20,869 nt of DNA from Kiritimatiellia bacterium (GTDB lineage: Bacteria > Verrucomicrobiota > Kiritimatiellia > RFP12 > UBA1067), in the NCBI GenBank assembly GCA_017479035.1, contig JAFVCR010000024.1, forward strand, positions 1 through 20,869, read 5' to 3'. This document shows positions 7,385-14,800 of the stretch, one piece after another; position 1 is the first letter of the stretch, and each line of letters starts with the position of its first letter. Made by a program: the position numbers and the translations under genes. The notes beneath the pieces are model-generated. The model made no database searches. It had not been told where the DNA came from and saw only the letters and a program-made list of their open reading frames with translations.

Positions 7385-8649
7385 TTGCAAACCTCCTCGG
7401 GATCGGCTATTTCGCCTTTAATCGCCGATGCTGCGGCCACTGCGGGCGAGGCGAGGTATATCTCGCTTTCGATATGCCCCATGCGGCCCACGAAATTGCG
7501 GTTGGTGGTGGTTACTGCGCGCTCGCCCTTGGCAAGTATGCCCATGTATCCGCCAAGGCACGGCCCGCATGTGGGTGTGGAGACGACGCATCCGGCCTCC
7601 GCAAACGTTTTGAGATAGCCTTTTTCCAAAGCCTCCAGCCAAATCTTTTGCGTGGCTGGTATTACTATTGCGCGGACGTGCCTTGCGACCTTTCTGCCTT
7701 TGATTATTTCTGCGGCGATGGCAAGATCGCTTATACGCCCGTTGGTGCAAGAGCCTATCACGACCTGGTCGATCTTGATGCCTTTGGCTTCGTCGATCGT
7801 TTTCGTGTTCTCCGGCAGATGCGGGAATGCCACAGTCGGACGGAGACTTGAAAGGTCTATTTCAATGGTGCGCACGTATTCGGCATCAGCGTCTGCGGTT
7901 TCTATGACAGGCTCCTTTGCGCCGTGCTCTTTCAGGTATTCAAGGCAGGCGGCATCAACAGGGAAAATTCCGTTCTTTGCGCCCGCTTCTATAGCCATGT
8001 TCGCGATGGTGAAACGATCGTCCATAGTGAGGTTGGCGATGCCGTCTCCAGTGAATTCCAGGCTCATGTAGCGCGCGCCGTCTACGCCGATCATGCCGAT
8101 GAGATGGAGGACGAGGTCTTTGCCGCTTACCCATTTGGGCTTGGCACCGATAACTACAACCTTGATTGCCGCCGGAACCTTGAACCATGTCTTGCCGGTG
8201 GCCATTCCGCAGGCCATGTCGGTAGAGCCGATGCCGGTGGAGAACGCGCCGAGAGCGCCGTATGTGCAGGTGTGGCTGTCCGCGCCGATGACGCAATCGC
8301 CTGCCGTGACGAGGCCTGTTTCCGGCAGGAGCGCGTGTTCCACGCCGCAATCGTGCCCGACCTCGAAGTAGTTTGTTATGTGCTGTTCGTTGGCGAAATT
8401 GCGCATGGTGGCGCACTGCGCGGCGGCTTTGATGTCCTTGTTGGGGGTGAAATGATCGGGGACGAGCGCGATTTTATCCTTGTCGAACACGCATTTGCGG
8501 GAGAATTTGGGGAATTCGCCCACTGCGACGGGTGTCGTGATGTCGTTGCCGAGAACTAGATCCAGATTGGCCAAAATCAATTCACCCGCATGCACTTCAC
8601 TTTTGGCAGCGTGCCGCGCGAGTATCTTTTGCGTCATTGTCATGCCCAT
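7381..8649 (-). CDS. leuC: 3-isopropylmalate dehydratase large subunit
   Basis: 422 residues, the archaeal or clostridial-type LeuC that is shorter than the 466-residue E. coli enzyme. It is an aconitase-family protein; the three cysteine ligands of its [4Fe-4S] cluster are Cys301 (GSCTNGR), Cys361 and Cys364 (CGPCLGG). The substrate-site segment GADSHTCTYGALGAF is present near 122. Proteins of this branch also include homoaconitases; pairing with a LeuD-like subunit fits either, and leucine synthesis is the default reading. AAAGGAG at 8660-8666 precedes the ATG at 8649 by about 10 bases. leuA and leuB are not in the window. Confidence 0.92.
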   Translation of the reverse strand: MGMTMTQKILARHAAKSEVHAGELILANLDLVLGNDITTPVAVGEFPKFSRKCVFDKDKIALVPDHFTPNKDIKAAAQCATMRNFANEQHITNYFEVGHDCGVEHALLPETGLVTAGDCVIGADSHTCTYGALGAFSTGIGSTDMACGMATGKTWFKVPAAIKVVVIGAKPKWVSGKDLVLHLIGMIGVDGARYMSLEFTGDGIANLTMDDRFTIANMAIEAGAKNGIFPVDAACLEYLKEHGAKEPVIETADADAEYVRTIEIDLSSLRPTVAFPHLPENTKTIDEAKGIKIDQVVIGSCTNGRISDLAIAAEIIKGRKVARHVRAIVIPATQKIWLEALEKGYLKTFAEAGCVVSTPTCGPCLGGYMGILAKGERAVTTTNRNFVGRMGHIESEIYLASPAVAAASAIKGEIADPEEVCK

Positions 8650-8693
8650 TTTGTGGTGACTCCTTTCATTGCCGGGCTTGTAAACGTTGCGGC

Positions 8694-8722
8694 ATTATAC
8701 CATAAAATCTATATTTCCGCAA
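8694..8722 (-). promoter_or_regulatory. Promoter of leuCD
   Basis: On the minus strand TTGCGG (8722-8717), 17 bases and a perfect TATAAT (8699-8694) preceded by TGG form an extended -10 promoter. Transcription should start near 8687, giving a leader of about 38 bases that carries the leuC ribosome-binding site. No leader peptide or T-box is visible in so short a leader. Confidence 0.82.
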
Positions 8723-8743
8723 ACCATTTGCTTGCAATACTTG

Positions 8744-8772
8744 TTGCACGGGAATGGGATTTATGCTAGAAT
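8744..8772 (+). promoter_or_regulatory. Promoter of the pilin-like gene cluster
   Basis: TTGCAC (8744-8749), a 17-base spacer and TAGAAT (8767-8772) preceded by TGC form an extended -10 promoter facing away from the leuC promoter. The expected start of transcription, about 8779, is almost at the first ATG (8781). Confidence 0.75.
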
Positions 8773-8780
8773 GTCGCAAA

Positions 8781-8948
8781 ATGGCAGTTCACGGCAAGAG
8801 CGTACGCAAAGCGGGGCAGACGGCGGCGGAGTATGTGATAGTCTTCGCATTGCTGCTTGGCGCGGCTTGGGCGGCGATGATTCTGTTGCGGGCTGTCAGG
8901 ACGGAAAACGCGCTTGTGCACGAGGCTGTGGCGGGCGAATATCCGTGA
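8781..8948 (+). CDS. Small Flp/TadE-like pilin protein
   Basis: 55 residues. A short basic leader ends in AG, followed by QTAAEY and about 20 hydrophobic residues (VIVFALLLGAAWAAMILL), then a short charged tail. G12 followed by Q-T-A-A-E-Y matches a class III (type IVb) prepilin cleavage site with Glu at +5 and Tyr at +6, as in Flp pilins. The mature product would be only 43 residues. I cannot assign it to a named family with certainty. Start: the ATG at 8781 has no Shine-Dalgarno site and lies within a few bases of the predicted transcript start; an earlier ATG at 8754 or 8763 lies inside the promoter. It is the first of five related genes. Confidence 0.75.
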   Translation: MAVHGKSVRKAGQTAAEYVIVFALLLGAAWAAMILLRAVRTENALVHEAVAGEYP

Positions 8949-8969
8949 ATCGCTTACAGGAGGAAACAC

Positions 8970-9194
8970 ATGAAGACAAAAAGCACAAAGCGCGGCCAGA
9001 CGATGGTCGAATACATCCTTATCGTGGCGTTGATCGCAATTGCGCTCATAGGCGTGGTGGCGGCATTCTCGAAGGGGACGGGACGGCTGTTCAGCGGCGT
9101 GACAAGCAAGATCAACGAAGATGCCGGCGACGAGGCGCGCAACATTGCAGACGACATCTCTGGCGACACCATCCGCGAACTTTCGGAAGATTGA
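8970..9194 (+). CDS. Flp-type pilin-like protein
   Basis: 74 residues. The start MKTKSTKRGQTMVEY shows a basic leader, G9, then Q-T-M-V-E-Y with Glu at +5 and Tyr at +6, followed by a hydrophobic helix (ILIVALIAIALIGVVAAF). The remainder is polar with acidic residues at the end. This is the layout of Flp major pilins of the Tad system, although the tail is longer and more acidic than in classical Flp (about 50-60 residues). AGGAGG at 8958-8963, six bases before the ATG, is the strongest ribosome-binding site of the cluster, which suggests this is its most highly made product. The stop overlaps the next start (TGATG). Confidence 0.85.
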   Translation: MKTKSTKRGQTMVEYILIVALIAIALIGVVAAFSKGTGRLFSGVTSKINEDAGDEARNIADDISGDTIRELSED

Positions 9195-9805
9195 TGGCAA
9201 GCGCGTTGTTCTTTTCTGCATGCAGATTGCATTTTGCGGGCGCGAGATTTCTTGCGTCCGCAAAATGCAATCTGCAAACGGCAAAGAGCGGCCGGCGGCA
9301 AGGGCAGGCGATGGCGGAGAGCGTCATTGCGCTATTCTTCATACTTGTGGTGTTCCTTTTGGCATGGGATGCTATCGGTGCGTTCCAGACAAAGATATTC
9401 CTCGAGCATGCGGCGGCAAGGGTGGCGCGTGCGAGATCCGTGGGGTTGAACCGTTTTATGTGTTTGAAGAGTGCACGCGTGGCTACGATGCCAGTGGCGG
9501 GAGAGTCGCTTCTGGACGATGTTCCGCGCCAGGCCGCATACAACCGCGCCGGGGCTTATCTGGCAAGCGAAGATCCTGCGGAGGCGCGTGGAATACTTGA
9601 CTATGAACTGTGGGATGCAATGCGCCTTGAGGCAAGTATCGATGGCAATGTGGCGCACGTGGATGTGGAAATGCCGGCGCGTGAAACGCCGGAGCTTGCA
9701 CGGCTTCTAGGGGAAGATGGCGTAGGTGCGAGTGCGGTGGCACCGCATGGCAGTGCGCAGATCGAGGCACACTTCCCGTTGTATATGCTTGACGGGGGGC
9801 TGTGA
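9194..9805 (+). CDS. TadE-like minor pilin protein
   Basis: 203 residues. After a 37-residue N-terminal stretch comes G37 and Q-A-M-A-E-S, then a strongly hydrophobic helix (VIALFFILVVFLLAW) and a polar domain with no motif I recognise. Glu at +5 without Tyr at +6 fits TadE-type pseudopilins. The start at 9194 overlaps the previous stop and has only a weak GGAAG upstream. Bases 9221-9276 of the leader-coding part form a 26-bp hairpin, so the real leader may be shorter: a CTG at 9272 would give an 11-residue leader, but CTG starts are rare. The residues LQTAK before the cleavage site recur in the fifth gene of the cluster. Confidence 0.75.
   Translation: MASALFFSACRLHFAGARFLASAKCNLQTAKSGRRQGQAMAESVIALFFILVVFLLAWDAIGAFQTKIFLEHAAARVARARSVGLNRFMCLKSARVATMPVAGESLLDDVPRQAAYNRAGAYLASEDPAEARGILDYELWDAMRLEASIDGNVAHVDVEMPARETPELARLLGEDGVGASAVAPHGSAQIEAHFPLYMLDGGL
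9221..9276 (+). repeat. Near-perfect 26-bp inverted repeat (hairpin)
   Basis: Bases 9221-9239 and 9258-9276 are exact reverse complements (19 bp). The pairing continues inward to 9246/9251 with two G-T positions, leaving a loop of four bases (9247-9250). The arms carry the word TGCAGATTGC and its complement. The hairpin lies in frame inside the N-terminal part of the TadE-like gene. It could be a small palindromic repeat that inserted there. Confidence 0.85.
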
Positions 9806-11178
9806 TGGGTATGCGGCGCGGACAGACAGCGCTCTTGTTTATGGTGCTGATAGCGGTGCTGGCGTTCATGGTTATGATGGGCGCGGATGCGTTCTTCTCC
9901 ATTTCCCGCAAAAACCGTTTGCAGAATGCGGGTGATGCGGCGGCACTTGCAGCGGCGCGGGCGCAGGGGCGTTTGATAAACGAAGTGGGGAGGCTAAATC
10001 TCGCGCGGGCGGATGCTTTTCTGCGCGGGGATGTGCGTGCTGCCGACGAGTTTCTTGCGGAGGCCAGGCGGCTTGTGCTTGCAGGGCCAGTGGAAAACGC
10101 GTTCACCGCAGCGCAGGATGCCGCGCGCGAAAACCATGCATTCAACAATCCAGAAGCGGTGGATTTCCTATACGAGCGTAACAATTGGCTGATGCGGGAA
10201 GTGCTGGCAACGCTGCCAGCAGAGCATCGCGGCGATTTGCAGGAGTATGCTGGTACTCTAGCGTACATACTTGCCGGCGAAGCGGGTGCCGGCGGTATCG
10301 CCGCCGCGCCGGATAACATGAAACTTTTTGATTTCGAGCCACAGAACCATTTGCTGTATTCGCAAGCGTTCTACGAGGCCGTGATGGGGCGCAACTGGTG
10401 CTGGTTCCATTTCAACGCGATGGACGTGCTAGCGGGGTACAAGTCCTATCACGATTGGTCTCCGCTGCCGGTAGCCGCGCCGCTAAAGGATTTCGAGAAT
10501 TCCGAAATTTTCCCTCTTCTGCTTGTGAGAAAGAGCGCAAACGCGCTAGACATGTGCGGCGCGGAGAATTTGCTGGAGCAGATGCAGCGGCACGGGTTCG
10601 CAAAATGGGCGGATTCGCAAGATCTCGTAACCAATCAACTCTTGAATGCAGTGCAAACGTGGTATTGCTACGACGATGCAGAGTGGGGCGGATGGGAAGA
10701 AGAATGCGAACTGCAGGAATTCATGACAGGTGCGGTATTGCCAGAATACGATGTGGCCGGCGCGGATGCAGTGGCGCGTGTGGAGGCGGATGGAAGCGTA
10801 TGGTCGGCGGCGGCAAAACCGTTTGGCACGATAGAAACGAAAGACGGCGGGCGGATGAAAGCCACTGCGTTGGGATGGTTTGTAGTGCCGGCATTTACTT
10901 CGGCGCGATTGATTCCTCTCGATGCGGCGCATGGCGGGGATGCGCGGCAGACATCGTTTGACTGGATGCACCATGCGTTCTTCCATCTGCCGCGATACAT
11001 GGAAAGCGGGCCTGCAATGCTGCCGGCGGAATGCCGGTGGTGCAATGCGTTGAAAACATGGGAACGAGATTCCTTCCGCCGCGCCGGCGTGCTGTGGCTG
11101 AAGGTGCATTCCAACGAATGCCGCAGACCGCGTGGCGGCGGCACGCACTATTCGGGAGGGCGCAGGCATGGCCACTGA
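9805..11178 (+). CDS. TadG-like membrane-anchored protein
   Basis: 457 residues. It starts MGMRRGQTALLFMV, with a hydrophobic helix to about residue 25, followed by ISRKNRLQNAGDAAALAAAR. That last segment is the hallmark of the TadG N-terminal region (pilus-assembly TadE/G-like). The position of the pilin Glu at +5 is Leu, so it may not be processed. The remaining 400 residues are soluble-looking, rich in Trp and aromatic residues (WCWFHF near 200, WYCYDDAEWGGWEEEC near 290), and end in a Gly, Arg and His-rich tail. I see no von Willebrand A motif, which some TadG proteins have. ATG 9805 overlaps the previous stop (TGATG) and follows a G-run (9794-9799); ATG 9811 is an alternative. Confidence 0.75.
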   Translation: MGMRRGQTALLFMVLIAVLAFMVMMGADAFFSISRKNRLQNAGDAAALAAARAQGRLINEVGRLNLARADAFLRGDVRAADEFLAEARRLVLAGPVENAFTAAQDAARENHAFNNPEAVDFLYERNNWLMREVLATLPAEHRGDLQEYAGTLAYILAGEAGAGGIAAAPDNMKLFDFEPQNHLLYSQAFYEAVMGRNWCWFHFNAMDVLAGYKSYHDWSPLPVAAPLKDFENSEIFPLLLVRKSANALDMCGAENLLEQMQRHGFAKWADSQDLVTNQLLNAVQTWYCYDDAEWGGWEEECELQEFMTGAVLPEYDVAGADAVARVEADGSVWSAAAKPFGTIETKDGGRMKATALGWFVVPAFTSARLIPLDAAHGGDARQTSFDWMHHAFFHLPRYMESGPAMLPAECRWCNALKTWERDSFRRAGVLWLKVHSNECRRPRGGGTHYSGGRRHGH

Positions 11179-11611
11179 TGCGAATAGTTTGCAAACTGCA
11201 AAACGCAACCATTCCCGGGGACAGGCGTTCATCGAAACCGCATTGCTGCTGCTAGCGTTTTTGCTGGTGGCGGCGGCGTTTGCGTTCATTGCGGAATGCA
11301 CAGTGGCATCGCTGAAAATGCAGAACACCATACGTGCGGATGCAGGGCGGATTGCCTTGAACTCCACGGCGGGTGTGCAGTCCAGCAACATTGTGGCATG
11401 GCATAAAGGGAGCGACGGCGAGCCGTTTACCGCAGACGATAAAAAAAGTACCGGCGTACTCCGCATACTCGCTGCGTTTGCCGACAATGCGTTCGTTACA
11501 AAAAAGGACGAGGAGATTGTAGAGGTGCCGCCGCTAGCCGAAGAGTTCCTCGTGGGAGACGAAAAAGTGAGAACATCTTTCCAAGTCTCCATGCCCGTGA
11601 TGGGCTTTTGA
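11168..11611 (+). CDS. TadE-like pseudopilin protein
   Basis: 147 residues. An 18-residue leader ends in SRG, followed by Q-A-F-I-E-T (Glu at +5) and a long hydrophobic helix (ALLLLAFLLVAAAFAFIAEC). The segment KMQNTIRADAGRIAL is typical of TadE-like proteins just past the helix. The last 80 residues are polar with no recognised motif. It is the fifth and last gene of the cluster; the start lies 11 bases inside the TadG-like gene and follows GGAGG (11155-11159) by eight bases. No convincing terminator follows. An ATG further upstream at 11132 is unlikely, as it would extend the overlap. Confidence 0.78.
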   Translation: MATDANSLQTAKRNHSRGQAFIETALLLLAFLLVAAAFAFIAECTVASLKMQNTIRADAGRIALNSTAGVQSSNIVAWHKGSDGEPFTADDKKSTGVLRILAAFADNAFVTKKDEEIVEVPPLAEEFLVGDEKVRTSFQVSMPVMGF

Positions 11612-11718
11612 TACATTGGACGTAAAATGCGACCCGTGTCTTTACAATAATCGTAATGGATTGAATTGGATTCAAAGCCTTTGCCGCAGAATCCGTGCCG
11701 AAGGAGTTTCCTTTCGTG

Positions 11719-11727
11719 TGGCATAAT
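11719..11727 (+). promoter_or_regulatory. Weak candidate promoter of gltBD
   Basis: TGG followed by CATAAT resembles the extended -10 of the other promoters here, but no -35 lies at the right distance. It is the best candidate in the 257 bases between the pilin cluster and gltB. That gap also holds two copies of GGCACGGG (11805-11812, 11822-11829), 17 bases apart. Confidence 0.3.
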
Positions 11728-11868
11728 GAAGTGCATGCTACAGGCGTTTGCGCGAAAATTCAAAGTATCGAAAATAAAATCCGTGCAGACGGAATCTTTT
11801 AACAGGCACGGGATGTGTGGTGGCACGGGTTTGCTGTATCCATTCTGCAAGGGCAAGGATAGAAGGAA

Positions 11869-14800
11869 ATGGACGAAAGCGGCCAGCGGCAAGGGCTTTA
11901 CGAAAGCGCAAACGAACACGATGCTTGCGGAGTGGGCATGGTGGCGGATCTCTACGATCGTGCAAGCCACGCCATTGTGAAGGATGCCTTGGGCATACTC
12001 AAACGCTTGACGCATCGCGGCGCGACCGGCAACGACCCGTTGACGGGCGATGGCGCGGGCATTCTCTTGAAGATCCCCGATGCGTTTTTCCGCAAAACCG
12101 TGCCGCAGCTGGAGGGCGTGGCGCGATATGGCGTGGCGATGGTGTTCGGCGGAGAAGGGGAGGAGGCCGTATTCGAGGAGACGATCGGCAACGAAGGCGG
12201 GCGCATCCTTGCCTGGCGCGACGTGCCGGTGGATCCATCGGCGGTGGGGCCGGTGGCGCGTTCGGTGATGCCGCGTATACGGCAGGTGTTCATCGGCGCG
12301 GAGGGAGGGGCGGATTTCGAGCGCAAGCTTTTCGTGATGCGAAGGCTCGTGGAAAAGAAGACGAAGGGGATGTACATCTGTTCCATGTCGTCGCGGACGG
12401 TGGTGTACAAGGGTTTGCTGCTGGCGGCGCAGGCGGAGGAGTTCTATCCCGATTTGAAGGACGGAGACTTCGCCACTTCCCTCGCGCTCGTCCACCAGCG
12501 TTATTCCACAAATACTTTCCCGACATGGGAACTGGCGCATCCGTTCCGCTGCCTTGCACACAACGGCGAGATCAACACTCTGCGGGGAAATCTGAACGCG
12601 CTCAAGGCGCGCGAGAAACTTTTGAAGAGCGATCTTTTCGGCGAGGATCTCGCAAAACTCCTCCCGCTCGTGAAGGATGGCCAGAGCGACAGCGCGTCCC
12701 TCGACAACATGTTCGAGCTTCTCGTGGCCGCCGGGCGCGAGGCTCCTCACGCGATGATGATGCTGATGCCGCAGGCGTGGGGCGCGAAGTATGCGATGGG
12801 GCACGATGCAAGAGGGTTCTACGAATACCATTCCGCGCTGATGGAGCCGTGGGACGGCCCGGCGGCGGTGGCATTCACGGACGGCATAAACGCGGGCGCC
12901 GCGCTGGACCGGAACGGGCTGCGGCCCGCGAGGTGGACTCTTGCGAAGAACGGGCTGTTTGTGCTTGCAAGCGAGACCGGCGTGCTGGACATCGCGCCGC
13001 AGGATGTGGTGAGGCACGGGCGGCTGCGGCCGGGTGCGCTAGTTTATCTTGATCTCGTCCACCACCGCCTGATGGAGGATGCGGAAATCAAGACGTTCTA
13101 CGCGCGGCGCAAACCATACCGCCGATGGGTTGCTGAAAACCGCATCCCGGTGCAGGGGCTTTTCGCGGAGATCACGCCGGCGGCGGTGAAGGACGATCTC
13201 GCAGCGGAGCACAGGCGCTTCGGCTATACGGACGAGGACGTGCGGCTTGTGATTTCACCGATGGCGGAAAACGGACAGGAGCCGGTGGGCTCGATGGGCA
13301 ACGATGCCGCGCTCGCGGTCTTGAGCCGCAAGCCGCGTTTGCTGTTCGATTATTTCCGGCAGCTTTTTGCGCAGGTCACGAATCCACCGATAGATCCCAT
13401 CCGCGAAGAACTCGTGATGAGCATCATGACCTACATCGGCAACGTGGGCAACATCCTCGACGAAGGCCCGCAGCACGCCAGGATAATCAAACTCCAGCGG
13501 CCCGTATTGACGGACGACGATGTGGAACGCCTACAGACAGTGGCCGATCGCGGCTATCCGGCGGTGACGCTGCCGATGTCGTTTGCAGGAGACATGGAGA
13601 GGGCGCTTGCGATACTTGCGCAGAACGCAGTCCAGTCAGTAAAAGCGGGTGCGCGGATAGTCGTCTTGAGCGACCGCAATCTGCCGGAAGGCGAGATACC
13701 GATACCGAGCCTTTTGGCGACGGCGGCTGTTAACAGGGCGCTTGTGGATGCGGCGTTGAGGAGCGAGACGGGGCTGGTGGTGTCGTCCGGCGAAGTGCGG
13801 GAGGTGATGCATTACGCGCTTCTTTTGGGATACGGCGCGACGGCGATAAATCCGTGGCTTGCGCTGGAGACGGTGGTGTCGCTGAACGCGGGAGACCCGG
13901 TGGGCGCCACGACGCGCTACGTCAAGGCCGTTGACAAAGGGCTTTTGAAGATAATGTCCAAGATGGGCATTTCCACTTTGCGGAGCTATCGCGGCGCGCA
14001 GATTTTCGAAGCGGTGGGGCTCGGACGCGATATTGTGGAGAAGTATTTTACGGGCACGGCAAGCCGCGTGGACGGCATCGGATTAGAGGAAATAGCAGAG
14101 GACGCGCGCCGCCGCGCCGCAGGGGAACTCCACGACGGCGAATACCGTTGGCGCAAGGACGGCGAAGACCATCTCTGGACACCGGAGACGCTGACGCTGT
14201 TCCGCCAGGCCGTGCGCGAAGGCGACGAGGAAAAATTCCTCCGCTACGAGGCTGCTGTGAACGATCTGCACAAGCACCGAGTAACGCTGCGCAGTCTGTT
14301 CGCGTTCAAGAAAACAAAGGCTGTGCCGCTCAACGAGGTGGAAAGCACGGAGGAGATAATAAAGCATTTCGTGGGCGGCGCGATGAGCCTGGGGTCGCTC
14401 TCGCCGGAAGCGCACGAGACGATCGCGCAGGCTTTGAACGGCCTAGGCACTATGTCCAACTGCGGAGAAGGCGGCGAAAACGCCGAACGCTTCGGCACGG
14501 ACAAAAACTGCGGCATAAAGCAGGTGGCATCGGGGCGGTTCGGCGTTACGATAGACTACCTGCGCAACGCGAAAGACATACAGATAAAACTTGCGCAGGG
14601 CGCAAAGCCCGGAGAAGGCGGGCAGCTGCCCGCGCACAAGGTCAACAGGTTCGTGGCGTCGTTGCGCCATTCCATGCCGGGAGTGACGCTCATCTCGCCG
14701 CCGCCGCACCACGACATCTATTCGATAGAAGACCTTGCACAGCTTATTTACGATTTGCATTGCGCGAACCCTGCGGCGCGTGTCAGCGTCAAGTTGGTTT

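Noticed and set aside
11591..11609. GCCC/GGGC followed by TTTT at the end of the last pilin-like gene, as a terminator
   Set aside because: The stem has only four pairs and lies inside the coding sequence up to the stop codon; too weak to call.
8781..11611. Reading the pilin-like cluster as a complete Tad or type II secretion locus
   Set aside because: No ATPase, inner-membrane platform, secretin or peptidase gene is present in the window; only pilin-like and TadE/G-like products are.
11612..11868. A glutamine- or nitrogen-sensing riboswitch before gltB
   Set aside because: I could not find a conserved core of any known class; only a short direct repeat is visible.
11666..11980. A 104-codon open frame between the pilin cluster and gltB
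   Set aside because: It runs out of frame into gltB, has no ribosome-binding site and no recognisable motif.
10546..13017. An open frame of over 800 codons on the minus strand, antisense to the TadG-like gene, the next gene and gltB
   Set aside because: It is a by-product of GC-rich codons on the opposite strand: it crosses three genes and a non-coding gap, is rich in His, Arg and Pro, has no family motif, and is incompatible with the well-supported plus-strand genes.
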